Shown piece by piece: positions 11,641 to 23,747 of a DNA stretch of 64,000 bases (positions are counted from its first letter, which is position 1; the number at the start of each line of letters is the position of its first letter). Origin of the DNA: Trichostrongylus colubriformis. Taxonomy: Eukaryota > Nematoda > Chromadorea > Rhabditida > Trichostrongylidae. The position numbers were made by a program, and so were the translations under genes. The notes beneath the pieces were generated by a model, which was not told where the DNA came from, made no database searches, and saw only the letters and a program-made list of their open reading frames with translations. The stretch covers positions 37,403,326 through 37,467,325 of the forward strand of contig OZ022260.1 of the NCBI GenBank assembly GCA_963978905.1, written 5' to 3'.

Positions 11641-11990
11641 GGTTTGTAGCCCTGGTACCATAGGTGTGGATCGCAATCAATTGGGCGAGGGTCAGAAGGG
11701 TAAACAGGGTAAAAACGGCCTGAGCTAATCCATTGCGTTTCCCTGCGTATGGTAACACAGTTTGAGCGACCACACCAATCACCTTTAATCATCCAAATTT
11801 CCATAAATAGAGGAAGGGAATTGGCGGCTCAAAAACAAAGGTCATGAATGTGAAGACACCATTAGACTCAGTCAATGAAAAATCGAAAACGTCAAATCCT
11901 CAAAATAATGTGACCGGACCACATTACTTGGACGTGTATTTGCTTACATGGTACATACAGATAAATGATTTCACGCGCCCCCTTATTCAA

Positions 11991-12408
11991 AGGCAGTAAT
12001 AGGGGAAATTCGTGGAAAAAAACGATGAAAAAATAGAGGATATAACGGTCGAGCTGATCAATAAGAAGACGGTGAAGAGAAAACGGAAGTAAATGACCTA
12101 AAACTCGGGAAAATGATAATCGGCTAAAGAAGCTGCGACATTCTTGTTCACGGAAGCGTCCCGCGATCGCTTTAAACCTGCTGCAGTTCCTCGGCCCTTC
12201 CCACCTCAGCCAATCAGGGATGCTCGCCGCTAGGAAGCGGACGAGACAAGAAAGGCGGCTGGAGCTAAAATGGCCGCCTCCGCCACAGCTCAGAGGTGCG
12301 CCTTTCACTTGGGATTCCGCCGCAGATAGGCTTTCTAGACCAGCAGTTCTCAAGTGTGTGACTTCCCTTAGGGACTCCTTGTCACACACATTACCCCTAT
12401 CACTAACA
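11991..12408. mobile_element. TTAA-type element, present in both copies (A version)
   Basis: Left terminus AGGCAGTAATAGGGG, right terminus an inverted form ending CCCCTATCACTAACA, flanked by TCAA (11,987-11,990) and TTAA (12,409-12,412). The family is defined by the cleaner insertion at 60,954-61,637. The homologue in copy B (about 49,766-50,417) is longer, so this insertion predates the duplication and lost internal sequence in A. No transposase was seen. The TTAA preference suggests a piggyBac-type source. Confidence 0.6.
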
Positions 12409-12551
12409 TTAAAGATGCTTCCCTTATGACACTTTATCTTATCGCTCCCCTCATACGTTACCTGGCTGTCACTTCTGCCTCAACCACGTCCAACGATGGA
12501 CGGCCAAATCTTGGATAGGAGAGTCAGTGTATTTTCATGGGATCTACGCAC

Positions 12552-13371
12552 CTTAATGCCTTGCTTGAATGTAGCCATAAGGGATGAGCTTCTGAAGTTG
12601 TGGTCCAAACTATGTCTTTTCCGCGGCACTCCAGCTGCTGCGAAACACGCTTCCATTCCCCTCTTAACTCAGCCGTCCTTTTCGTTCGAAATTCTTTCAC
12701 ATTTCCTAGCAGGACATCCCCTGCCAAGACGAGCGGTTGCGTGATTTGCGCTCTTGGCGAATAAGTTTGAAGAAAAATGATCATTTCACAAGAGCGTCTA
12801 TACAATATTTGGACAACCAGTTAGTTCAGCACTGGGCACAGTAATGCTGCGGAAGACATGTTATTATTCTGGTTTAGCGCTATTTCGAACGCGAAGGACG
12901 TGACGATGAAAGCTTCGGCCGAATGTGACTTCACTCCTTAAAAAGCTCACAGTACACTTGTTATGCCCACTGTTATGTAACTGCTTTATACACAGTCTTC
13001 TCCGACCCCTTCTTCAGTACAACAAGCAGGCATTCGCTTCCCAAATGCCCATATTATCGCTACCACCTTATATGAGTAGAATGGCCGCACCACTGAACAA
13101 TCTGCCAGCACTGCGTTGTGCAACTACAGCAAGATTGCTTACAAAGCAGTCACAGCCAATTGTGAATATTCATAAAAACAATTACAATCTGTGGTCGTCG
13201 TCTTCGGTGTTCCATTTTCCTTATAAGTCTTCATCGTCTTGTGCTGGACAGTTTTACGGATGTGAGAATGGATAGTGCTGCGAGATTTAGCGGTGACTTT
13301 AGTAACGGGAGCTGGCTTCTCGGACTGCGAGAAATTGAAGTGCTTCTTTTTCATTTTTTCAAAATCCTTTT
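12552..13371 (-). CDS. Two conserved exons of an unrecognised host gene (copy A, partial)
   Basis: The first exon (13,143-13,371, 229 nt) lies between GGAATTTCAG and TTT|GTAAGC. It encodes a basic, Ser/Thr-rich stretch starting KDFEKMKKKHFNFSQS and ending DCNCFYEYSQLAVTA. The second exon (12,552-12,591, 40 nt) lies between CAACTTCAG and AAG|GTGCGT and reads SSSLMATFKQGIK; the phases join. In copy B the exons are 169 nt (60 nt shorter, in frame) and 40 nt, with conserved splice sites, but B has a nonsense codon in the second. Purifying selection is the simplest reason for this pattern. A PLE sits in the intron immediately upstream in A. The product is unknown; a nuclear or Lys-rich regulatory protein is only a guess. 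Confidence 0.65.
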
Positions 13372-13984
13372 CTGAAATTCCAACTTCTCTCTTCGTGAAA
13401 CCTCGGCATCGAAATTGATTACTTTTCTCTGTTATGCTAACGAGGTTGTTCTTTGAAATTTTCATTTGCGGCCTATCATTTTCCTCAAAGACCTAAACGT
13501 GGTTCAAGGTGCGGATTATATCCATACACCACCAAACGTCTCATCCCCCTAGCGGTTCTGACGAAACATCAAGAAAACCGCCGATGCAAACCCGTAAGAA
13601 AGAACATAACTCACCCAGTTCACTACTGCGAGAGTGGAACGCCGCCACTCCGTGTTTGTTGTCGGGAGATGAAATGCTGTCCTTACACACATAGTATGAT
13701 GGGGACATGCATGTCTCCCCCTCCCTCATCTCAGCAGCTCGCAATGTGCCGCAAATGACAAGAGATCATTCGTAATGGATAAGCACTCATTGCGCCTCAG
13801 TCTCGTATGCCAGAATACTGCATTCACATAAAAGTCGTTTCCTCCATGCTAATCGGCCATGTGCTTTCTCAGAGGTGTTTTTGTGTTACCTAGTCTTTTA
13901 CCAGCGAGATGTTCTTTGATACGTATTGCTAGTCTGCTTCCAGTTTCCCCAATGCACGCTGCGTTAGGTGGTCGGGTACGTATT

Positions 13985-14940
13985 ACTGTCAAATTAGAGG
14001 TATGGCAATGGGTCAGCCCCTAGCTCCACTACTTGCGATCTGCTTTATGAGCAGAATAGGTGAACCAGTGCTGGAACGCTTATCATTGACGTACTGCAGA
14101 TGACTGCTTCATTTTATAATGAAGTCCAAAATGGACGAGTGTTTTCGCCTAATGAACCAGCAGTCGGAGTATATCAAGCTCACAAGAGAATTGCCACGCA
14201 GATGAAGGCGTGCGATGGCATGCTCAGTGTGAAGTGGTACAGAAAACTAGCTCTAAGTCATCTTGATTCACGCCAGATCTGCACATCCCACGACTTTGAA
14301 ACAACTTTGAAACATGCAGTTATTAAGAACATGCTTGAGACGGCTGCAAATGTGTGCACAGGTCCGACAGAGCGACGAAAGTCTATACGTCTAGCTTCTG
14401 ACATAGCTGCATCTAACGGCTATGTTGTACCAGAACGTCGTAGGAGAACACCCACTGAGCACCGTAACATACCGCGTCTCAATAAGGTTCCCTTATACCT
14501 TTCATTTCTGACGGAGCAACTGCTGCAATCCGAAGATGCCTTATTCAAGCACAACTGGATTGTAATGTTGTTTTAGTGATGTCCCTATTGGCAACATCAA
14601 AAGCCGACTCGTGCGAAATAGGCTTCACGATAAGCGTTGCGTATCAGAGAATTGTGTTACATGCCCGTATGGTACAACTGGGGATTGCGCCAAAATTGGT
14701 GTAATCTATCAAATTGAAAGTCAGACACGTAACGCAACGTACATTGGGGAAACTGGAAGAAGTCTAGCAATACGTATCAAAAAACATCTTGCTGGTAAGA
14801 GACTAAGCAAAAACACCTTTGGGGAAGCACATAACCGAGGAGCATGGCGGAAACTACTTTGATGTTAAGTGCTGTATTTTGGCATGCGAGACTGAGATCC
14901 TGCTAGGAAGGTGCTTGAAGCGTTTTGGATTTCCGCAAGA
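13985..14940 (+). pseudogene. PLE reverse transcriptase end and GIY-YIG endonuclease, broken
   Basis: Just after the head-to-head junction a reverse-transcriptase block is readable (MAMGQPLAPLLAICFMSRIG, 13,996-14,060), but the catalytic YIDD site is lost to a small deletion near 14,095. The thumb/linker follows (14,100-14,576), then after a stop the GIY-YIG domain (14,611-14,862) with GVIYQIES, ATYIGETGRS and a RIKKHL helix. Stops and shifts separate the parts. In the family the protein copies RNA by target priming and cuts DNA with GIY-YIG; this copy cannot. The first two thirds of the reverse transcriptase are absent. Confidence 0.8.
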
Positions 14941-15270
14941 AATCCAAGTATGAACAACCGCAATGAGTGCTCATCCATTACGAATGATCTCATCTCTTAC
15001 CATTTGCGCCACATCGCGAGCTACTGATATGAGGAGTGAGACACGCATGTCCCCATTATACTACTATATGTACTAGAACAGCGTGGCATCCCCCATTCAC
15101 TGACGACAACTGACACGGAGGCGGGGTTCCACTGTCGCGGTGGTGGACTGGTTATGTTCTCTCTTACGGGATTTCATCGGCGGTTTTGCTGATGTTTCGT
15201 CAGAACCGCTAGGGGGATGAGGCGTTTGGTGGTGTAGTGGATAAAAATTTTAGATCTTGAGCCACGTGTA

Positions 15271-15308
15271 GGCCTTTGAGGAAGATGATCTCATCGAAAC
15301 GGTAGGCC
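15271..15308 (+). ncRNA. Hammerhead-like core at PLE family 2 terminus
   Basis: GGCCT (15,271-15,275) pairs with AGGCC (15,304-15,308) as helix I. Between them lie TTGAGGA (box CUGANGA with one change), an extra A, a perfect 5-bp stem (GATGA/TCATC) and GAAAC. The position of the cleavage triplet reads GGT rather than GUH. The same layout occurs at the other PLE termini, with GTT at 32,211-32,246 (minus) and GTC at 63,818-63,855 (plus). Confidence 0.4.
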
Positions 15309-15803
15309 ATTAATAAAAATTCCACCTAACAACCTCGTTGGCATAACAGAGAAAAGTAATCAACTTTTCTGATGTTTAAATACAAGAGAGATCAGCTCAG
15401 AGAACATACCGCCCCAATTCCTGTATAACAGCAATTTGGGGGAGGCTGCGATTTCCCGCAACTTGCCTTTTATGAATCGAAATTTGTTGTCATGAACTTA
15501 TGTGTGATCATGTATAGCTCTACACTTCTTTTACATTAATTCATCAACAATTCATTGATTCGCAAAAATAAGCAGGTTGACTGGACCTAATAACCCTCAC
15601 TTTCTATGCCCTTCTGGAACAATTCTAAAATGTCGAGCAAGCTGTCAAAAATCGCACAAACATGCGTCCTACCCTAGACATTGGTAATTTGTAAGACGAT
15701 GAAAGCATATATGCAACCCACCTGCTCTCATTACACAATACTCATGCTCGCTTTGAGTAACTCCTCTTGCATGAACTGAAGCCTTCAGCTTAATAAAAAA
15801 GTA

Positions 15804-15989
15804 TCATTGAGAGATGACCTTTCCTGGATAATCGCGAACTACTCGAAGACAACGGGAGGGGTAAGGATAAATTAGGGACAGGGAATACATGCTTTTTGGA
15901 AATGAACCTTTCACTTCAGAAGAGGTGATGTATAGCGAAACTCGCATTGAAAAAGCTCGACTTGGGGTCTCATAACTGTCCCGCAGCAC
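15804..15989 (-). CDS. Conserved open frame shared with copy B, possible exon
   Basis: The 61-codon frame (SRAFSMRVSLYITSSEVK in its first half; LSLIYP and PSRCLRVV later) is matched by the B frame at 51,955-52,152 with one single-codon gap. A 44-base stretch inside is identical in both. No clear acceptor or donor pair was found, so it may be a first exon, a regulatory region or a slowly changing repeat. Confidence 0.3.
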   Translation of the reverse strand: MLRDSYETPSRAFSMRVSLYITSSEVKGSFPKSMYSLSLIYPYPSRCLRVVRDYPGKVISQ

Positions 15990-16623
15990 GGCGTGCCGTT
16001 CTGCGGTTCATCAGTCGACGACGTTCTCAGCCAGCTGATTTAGCCTCTCCGCCCATCTTCAGTCTTCTCCCAACTAGTGACGCTAAGGGGCGCGAGAAAG
16101 AAGGGGGACTTCGAGTTCCTATTCTTCGGTATTTTCGCTGTTTTATTTCGTTCTTTGTCTACTATTACACAGCGGACACCACCACTTTCATATTCTACGG
16201 TCTGCCAAATTTACCTGTTCAGGTGTCCCTGACAACGGCTGTCTGTTCTATGCAATCTTCACGGTTGTCCCCACCCCATTGCACATAAGAGCCCATTGGT
16301 TTAGTTCCAATTGTATCCCTCAAAAGCTTCCATCAGGCTCTCCTCGGGTCACGTTCCCGTGCACCCCCTACAACACCTACTAGTGTCAACATTCTACTGC
16401 GATAGATCCAGTGCCATTCGCATTCCAACGCTGTTTATCCGCCCTGATCACATTCTGCCAAGTTGGTCACCTACCATTAAGGTTTCCTACCACCAAAATG
16501 TGGGTTTCATGGCAAGAATACAGAAACACGTACGCTGACAGACTACTTCGCAGACTTCATAGCAGGACATCTTCGTCTACACGCGAAGAGAAATTTTTTG
16601 CTGAGAATGGGAATTCCACTGAA

Positions 16624-16682
16624 TAGTGTTGAAGAAGGTAGCTGCCTTCCTGATGGGAGGCTGTCTTCGCTCGAAGCATGAG
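16624..16682 (+). ncRNA. Decayed paralogue of the hammerhead-like sequence in copy B
   Basis: This aligns base for base with 52,787-52,846. It keeps a better helix II (GAG/CTC) but has CTGATGG in place of CTGATGA and GAAGC in place of GAAAC, both expected to abolish catalysis. Confidence 0.4.
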
Positions 16683-16939
16683 AAGAAGGAAAGAGTTTAT
16701 AGGTTGGTTCGTTGTTCCTTTCCCTGCTGGAGGAAATGCTCCCAGACACTCTGTCAGTAATGGAATATATGTCAGGGATGCTGGTTAGCAGGAAGCGTGA
16801 ACGTAGCTGTTGTTGCCACCTTCTCAAAAAACCCAATGATATATGCTCTATATACAAAAGTTCACCATTTATTAGGCAAAGCGTTTTTGCAACTACTGAC
16901 AATTCTCTAGACATGGTTTATCATTAGCTATCAACAACT

Positions 16940-17820
16940 TGTCCTTGTTGTTTCTCCAGTCCCACCCGAGAGGTAGGAGAGATGCACACTCCAGGACCTT
17001 AGGGTACCACCCACAAGCAAGTATGAGCGTTTACCTCGATGGATGGAGTTAAAATAATTCAGAAATTTCGCCAGACGACCAACATAGTGTTACACCTACC
17101 GACCTTATGAGTCTCGGTAAGTAAAGCATGACGCGATCACCATAAGAAGCATGAAACCTCTGTACTCAGAGTACGACATAACTACACGCTACAGTTACGA
17201 CGGAAGAAAATGCTGGGTTCACTCACTAAGCCTTGGTCAGTGAAAGCACAACTGTCAAGCTCATATGACGACAATGTCAGGGGAAATGCAGCGCAAATAT
17301 CTTATGAGACACTAGGTAAACTTGGCGATTTACAACGTGTCGAAGGGCTTCAATGAGAATAGGTCTGTGAGTAAAATGACGTGGACAGAAGTCGTTCAAC
17401 GATGTGTTTGACAAACGTAGCCTCTGCATAAATCTATACAATTTACATTTGTGCAGCTGGAGTGCCCATTTACACCTATAACCACAAATGCCCATCATAG
17501 CCATGAGGTAACGATCCAGTACATGCTATAAGCGCTATGGTCGTGCAACTTGGTTCACTCAATGGTGTAGTCCATCACATTGTTCGGTTCTCCTCAACAC
17601 TTACGGTCCACGGCACCTGATGCCGCAGATGTTCAGCTTCTGCGACTGTAATCACTGAAGGGTATACTATAACCCTTTGTGCCCCTTTTCACTGCTATAG
17701 ATGATCTTCATCAATGTCAGCAATATGAATTCATAGAATTTTTAATTCTGCAACTACGCCCACCTACTGCCGTGGGACGCTGACCATCTCCTGGTTTATT
17801 ATAACCTATACATGAACTAG
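16940..17820. other. No supported gene
   Basis: Only short frames and no counterpart in copy B. I see no element boundary. Confidence 0.4.
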
Positions 17821-17829
17821 GAACTTGTT

Positions 17830-19560
17830 GTGTCTGTTTGTACTTATATTTGTCTGTCCACCCGATTCACGGTATTACCAGAAAAACAAGTTGCAGAGGT
17901 CGGGTCAAATTTTGGTTGGGTGGGGCATGGTCCGAGATGTACAGAGCGCACAAGGACTTTGCGGGACAGTAGGCGGGGCGTACGCTGCAATATCCTCAGT
18001 TTAAAGGTACACCACGCGATAATCAGAGAGGTTCTTACCTTCTCAGAGCAGGTAGACCCTTGGATAGTTGTAAAGATTGCACCCTTTTCGCGGCGCCACG
18101 GCTCACCCCTGCTGGTCGAACTGAGCCGAGTTGAGCCCACCGAGACGAATCAAACCCGGCATAGACGAGAGAGAAACTTGCGATAAGACAAGATAAGGCA
18201 GCGATATCAATAGCGAAGGTAGCTTCAGCAGGAAGAACAGGTGATATCGTAGCATTTTGCGCGATATCATCGAGGAAAAGCTCTTCTATAACCTCCAATA
18301 CTCGTACGAGGACTGAGGGCAGGGAGCTTTATTTTTGGTGGTTTTGAGGGGTTTCGATTCATTTTTCTTCACTAGTGGGTAAACCAGGGTCTCTACATCC
18401 TGTAACAGGCGCGATAGCTCTCACAATTTTTCGCGAGGTGTACCTTTAATGCAAAATTCTATAATTCGACTCAAAGTGTCCGATTATTGAGAGAAGATGG
18501 GTCAAGCAAAATTCAGGTTGTGTTCAGGTTATTTGTAGCAGTTTAGAGAGGCCCCTTTCAGTAGACCGAGCGTTCTCCGCGTATGCTCACTACAAGTGTT
18601 CAACTCGGCTCCATAGCAGCATCGAAACTGAGAGAAAACTGGGGAGGCCAACGAGATCGAAGCTGCATATATGTGTTCAACACATCTGAAATGAGTGGAG
18701 ATCCACCCACGGTGGGTGGAGCGTGCAATTGACAAAATCGTGTTTGCTTATGAAAAATCATATTCCTCTCCCTGAGCGGTCTGGAGACCGGATTAAAGCT
18801 CGAGTAATGAGTGACGGTTACCGTGAGAAAAATATACCAAATGATCACGGTAGGTGGACCCTTTAATGGATACTGAGTGATAGTTTGGTTTTCGTACAGA
18901 AGGCTGGAAACGGTTAAAAAACCATACTACTGACTTTGTGCTCTCATAGAAGTTGAAATCATACAGCAGTGCTATCATGGATCATAGTACTAAGTATGTG
19001 CTCTCGTAGATGGTGGTGTGTACACCATCATGAATCTTCCTTCGATATCGATTGAAAATATGGGGTCTTGTGCAGAAGGCCGGAAACGGTCTATGGACCA
19101 TTTTACCGAAGTGTAGGAAAAGTAGAAAATTTATTAGACCCTCAGAACAAATCATTGGACCCTATAGAAGTAGAAATTCTGAAACAGTGCATCACCGACC
19201 GATATTGATTGAATGTATCGGTGTTTGTACAGAAGCCTGAATACGGCTCATCGACCATACATCTAAGAATCTTGATAGAAGACGAAATTCTACAGCCTCA
19301 ACCTACATATGAACAGAGATGATCAGCGAGCCACACCAAATGGTGTGCGCAGAAGTAGAGTTGAAAATTTTATGAGGTCATTTAGGCTGACATTGATCGA
19401 GAACTTTGCTATCAGTATGAAAGGCTGAAAAAAGCATGATATACACTTGAGTGATCACAGTCGTAGGAGGTGAATTTTTGCAACATCGAATATCATTGAT
19501 CGTAACTGCAAAATCTATATCGTGAATTTCTTTTCGCGTAATTTTAACACATCTCGCTTC
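17830..19560 (+). repeat. Second copy of the 8.6-9.6 kb dispersed repeat, with diverged tandem units
   Basis: 17,840-18,000 matches 8,590-8,750; 18,540-18,760 matches 8,850-9,010; 19,318-19,510 matches 9,380-9,560. Between 18,860 and 19,300 there are about three diverged units of roughly 140-160 bp. Each contains a form of 'cagaaggctggaaacggt', 'accat' and 'gaagttgaaat'. Nothing coding is recognisable. Confidence 0.5.
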
Positions 19561-20166
19561 CCACCGATGTCTTTGTACGCGATCTAGATCGCGAAGCTCA
19601 TATGGTCACATATAAGGTGTGGCTGTAGAATTTCAGCTTATATGAGGGCACTCACTCGATGGTATGGCTGATAAGCCACTTCCAGCCTTCTGCTTGAAAA
19701 CCAGAATTTTTCCAGTTCCAGCGAAGACTTAGCCCGACTTGGTCGTTTGGCATATTTTTGTCAACTTAGCTGTTTCAAAATACTTCAACTTTTACCCGGT
19801 TCCTAAACCGCGATAGCTCTAGATAGGAGCTTTAATTTTCATCATGACATACACTTGAGTGACCACAGTCGTAGAAGATGAAACTCTGCAACATCGAATG
19901 TCATCGATCGTGAACATGACTTCGTCGATTGCAAGCTTCGCCCATTCAATGTTTCACCCAAAAATCAACCATTTCAACGCTAGCCCCTCCCTCAATGAGC
20001 GGAGTCCCTCCATAGTTCATGTGCGCTCTATTCATCTCTTATCATACTGTATCCAACCCACACTTGACTCAATTTTTTCCACTCGTTTCTTAGGTTATGT
20101 CGAATTCGAGAATTCGGGATAGACAGACAAACAAAAAAAAACAGACGAACTTCTGGTTTATATCCA

Positions 20167-20850
20167 GGGGTGCCAAAAAGGAGTAATCTTTTCTCCTCCA
20201 CCCTCAACCCTATATGTATCAGTCGAACTTCAACAGATTCTGACGATGTATTTCCATTCCCAAAATCAAGAGCACACTTCACACTATCGCTAAACCGAAT
20301 TAGCCTATTGCTCGAGCAGAATCGGGAGCTTCCTCCCAGTGAACTTGATGTCTCACCTCAACTCGGCAAAACTCGAGATTTCGTTGCCCTCGTTCACAAC
20401 ATTGTTAAGCTCCATTCACTCTAGATACCTAAGGGTATTCATATTGGGTGGTGTTCTGAACACTTCGTTTTTCCCGGGCTTTCAACGCCTTTCGTTTCCA
20501 AGAATCACAACGTGCCATTACCGCTGAAACCCCTCCGGAGGCGTGTTTGGTGCATGAAAATGGAAAAATGACAATTCGGATCGTAGCAGCGCTGTACAAG
20601 CAACGAGACCTCTATAACTTCCAAAAACTGGAGGGTCCATGCTCGGGACTTTCCACGAAAGGTCCATCACGGAAGTTGGTTCTGCTGTTTGAAGCGGACA
20701 TTGATACCGTAGGTGCGCTAAAGCCCGACTGTGCTGACTGGTGAGCCTCAGCTTGCGTTTCAGAAGTGTTTTGACCAATACTTTTATCTCTTTCGTTGCC
20801 CTCTATTTTGTATACTTGGCGTGAACCGGAACAAAGTTACTCTTATTTGT
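20167..20850. mobile_element. TA-type MITE (CAGGGGTGCC family), decayed copy
   Basis: It starts CAGGGGTGCCAAAAAGGAG after a TATATC context and aligns along its length with 7,567-8,310, including the block around 20,480-20,545 ('ttcccgggctttcaacgcc'). The right terminus is worn away. Confidence 0.6.
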
Positions 20851-20859
20851 CAGCTTTTA

Positions 20860-21500
20860 TTATAGGTCATGATGATGACATGCTGAAGGAAGCTTGAACC
20901 TCATTAACCTCCATCGATTTTTTCGAGGCTGCTCTGGAGCCGAGTTATGGGCATCTTTGGTGAGCACCGCTTACTTGAAGCGCGCTCCTTCTACCGAAGG
21001 CGAGTCTCCACCAATTGGTACAAATACCATTAGCTCGTCTTCTCCTTTTGTAGAAGTTCTGACTCCTTCAAAACGATTTATATAATTCTCCATCCAAGCT
21101 CGATCATTTCAACGCATACCTCGCCCAGAGTGGGCGAAGTCCCACATGGTCCTTGTGCGCTCTGTACAACTCCCACCATGCCCCACCCAACATACACCCG
21201 ACGCGAGCTTTCCCGCTTGTTTCCCAGGTTATGTCGCGTTTGTGGTGAACAGACAGACAAAATGACAGACACACCAGACTCTCGGTATATACCTAGGCTA
21301 TGATACTTGGTCTTGCTCTTCAACAGCTGTTCACGACCTAAGGGTTTTTGAACAACGTTCGAAAATGTAAGCATATCATCTTTTAAACAGTACCATCTTG
21401 AGCACCACGCCCGGTATATTGCAAAGATCATAGTCGCACCAACATCTGAGCTGCCTACTTGACACCATGCATTGCCTCGTTTTCTGTAAACAACAGTAGT
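20860..21500. repeat. Dispersed repeat shared with 53,256-53,870
   Basis: Contains 'ggagccgagttatgggcat' and the inverted 'catggtcc' repeat core. It corresponds to copy B 53,256-53,870, and the same pieces occur at 8.6-9.2 and 48.7-49.1 kb in the opposite orientation. Confidence 0.5.
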
Positions 21501-21721
21501 CGATGCACTTTAAGCATCCGGGATCAAAAATAAAAAATAATCCTTCAAAAAAAAAAAAGAAAAATCCTTGAAATTCAAATTATGATGGGCACTAGTCAAG
21601 ATACCAAGGGGGCGTCGAACGAGATTCGACTCAAATTCTCATTGGGACAAATGATCTCATCCATTGTGCGCCTTCTACCCATTCGTCGTTCACGTTTGTG
21701 GTTGTCTTCTGCTTTACTTAC

Positions 21722-23250
21722 CTTGTATTTTATATGAAGTGAAGCCATAGCCATTATATCCACTGTGCAATATAATTCAGCTAATAAGACAAAAACATTA
21801 GGAAATTCCGAGAAGCATATTTCAGAAAGAGCAATTGCCCACCGACTTAAAAAGCGCAATACATTTATGTCGTCGAAGCAGCGATCTCACTGCCTGAGAC
21901 AGCGTTCCTAACGGCGTCCCCACTCGAATGATACGGGGTAAAGCGCACCCACTGAGTGGACAGTACACATTGTCTGATAATAGTCACGGGCTGGAGATTG
22001 ACTCATTTCTCTTGTACACGATTGTGACATTATATTCCCCCTTTTTCCCACTTCTCACATTGCCTTATAAAGTAACAACTGGGTAAATATTTCGACTTGA
22101 CGCGCTCCAAAATTTTGTGAATGCGCACATTCGGCCAGAATTTTTCTCAAAACCTGTTGATTTTCTCCGATAAACGAACGCTTGATTACTACGTGAAAGT
22201 TTGAAAAAATTCAAGGACCGAGGAAAGTGTTGTGCTCAACGGACAGGACATGCTGTGGCTCATGGGTTAACTGTATTGTCTTTTTATGATCATTTGCCCT
22301 TGCTTCACTTGTGCTCACCACGCAAATAAAAATATTTACCTTCATGTGACTTCTGTAGTGCGATTGAGTCAAACCTTCACCGTGTTTTGGACATCGATTT
22401 TTATAATAGTACAAGCATAAGGCGCCTTGTGGAACAGTTTCAATTCGCTAAAAGTTGTATATCGACGTAAGTGCATGGTTGAAGACGGTATTGCTTGACA
22501 TATCAAAATAATTCAACAGACTAATTTGTCAAGCAATGAACAAGCGACACTTGTCATATTCTACTACTCTGCAGATAACGAGGAATAGAATCTGGTAAAA
22601 GTGACTACAATTCAATGCAGCATCTAAAGAGAAAAGGAAACAAAGATGGGATTCAGGAACAAAAGGAGAAAGAAATGCTCGCAGTTCCGTTGAATCTTTC
22701 TTTACTTCAGATTCCAGTCAGCGCAAGAGATATTGGATGCTCAGACGGGAACTCTCTCTTCGAGCTACATTGAGACATATCGATAGACCCAGATGCCATA
22801 CTGTGACATGCGCAATATTGCGCAACTAAATGGAATCTATAAATCTAAGCCACTATTCGCAAGCTCGGATAGCTTAGTAGTGGATACAACACGTTGCCGC
22901 CAATAGAAAGTTTACTGCTTAGCATTTATCGATTGATAGTGAGTCGTCCATCACTTGTCATATCCCCTTTGATGCAAATGATGAAACACTAGCAGCATGT
23001 TTTCACTCACTTATCACCTATCACTTGGGTTATGGTGACTGCGTTAATTATTGAACGGTTTCTAGAATCCAAATGTACTCACTTATAATCGGTTCATAAC
23101 AAATCTAATCAGTCGACACCAGTTTCGACTGCCCAGCTAAAGTCGCCTTTCTTTGAGCACGAAACCTATGACTGTCAACGCGACAACCGCAAGGAATTTG
23201 GCATCATTTCCTATTACTCACCAGCAGCTGTAATTCTGGGACGGCAGCAT
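21722..23250 (-). CDS. Four exons of an unrecognised host gene (copy A)
   Basis: Minus-strand exons. (a) 23,222-23,250: ATG then LPSQNYSC, donor G|GTGAGT. (b) 23,120-23,171, 52 nt: after GTTGACAG, reads HRFRAQRKATLAGQSKL. (c) 22,340-22,447, 108 nt: after ACTTTTAG, reads RIETVPQ, CLYYYKNRCPKHGEG and HYRSHMK, with Cys/His spacing loosely like a zinc finger, donor AAG|GTAAAT. (d) 21,722-21,780, 59 nt: after TTGTCTTATTAG, donor AAG|GTAAGT, reads ELYCTVDIMAMASLHIKYK. Exons a to c join in phase, and their copy B counterparts keep lengths (modulo three) and splice sites. Exon d needs a different incoming phase, so an exon may lie between c and d. The methionine in (a) may not be the true start. The 197-bp array lies directly upstream. 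Confidence 0.6.
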
Positions 23251-23559
23251 GGTAGCCAAAAAAACAATTGTGAGCATACGTGTACTTCCAAGCAAGCGAA
23301 AAGGGAGAGAGGATGAGCGGCAGATAAAAAGGAGAATGTGCATGGAGAGAGTGCGAGGCAGTAGGGAGACGTGACAGAGCGAAACATGATATGCCAAAAT
23401 CCCAGATATGGTTTGGCAAAACTCCAATGGTGTGGCACAGAAATGATACCAGCAAGTGCAGGCTCTCAACACTTTAATCACGTTGAGGGATTTTGACCAA
23501 AGAATGCAGCACCTTATCTTGCTTTGATGAAAGTAATTCGCACAAAAGTAGTCACTGCT

Positions 23560-23640
23560 GAGTGGTGTAGTGGCAATGCTGCTGGCTATAAAACGCAAGG
23601 TCGAGGATTCGGTATCAATGCACTTCGCACGTTTGGCCCA
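23560..23640 (+). repeat. tRNA-like (SINE-type) segment
   Basis: 'gagtggtgtagtggcaatgc' resembles a tRNA D-arm/A box, and 'aggtcgaggattcgg' resembles a degenerate B box about 35 bases later. It lies in a 400-bp stretch (about 23,310-23,715) absent from copy B. No acceptor-stem pairing is evident, so it is not a functional tRNA gene. Confidence 0.3.
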
Positions 23641-23747
23641 AATGGAAAAAGGTCAGTATCAAAAACGGTGCTAAACAGTTATAATGTCAGCATTACCGAT
23701 ACTTTACCGTTGTTCTTGATTGCCAGTCTCGGGTGGATTACGACCGT

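Larger units (their letters stand above)
13390..15380 (+). mobile_element. Penelope-like element, family 2, with inverted terminal units
   Basis: The element is absent from copy B, where the homologous sequence runs through at about 51,335-51,350. The left about 540 bp (13,440-13,985) is an inverted GIY-YIG plus 3' tail. At about 13,985 it meets, head to head, the plus-strand reverse-transcriptase end. The outermost sequences (acgaggttgtt at the left; its inverse near 15,345) and even the flanking 'gattacttttctctgtta' segment are mutually inverted. Sister insertions: 32,165-34,500 and 62,100-63,900. Confidence 0.8.

Noticed and set aside
11892..12389. 165-codon minus-strand frame
   Set aside because: It spans the TTAA element; the copy B homologue does not keep the frame, so it is not a gene.
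15804..15989. Confident exon call for the conserved frame
   Set aside because: Conserved with copy B but lacking good splice signals; kept only as a low-confidence feature.
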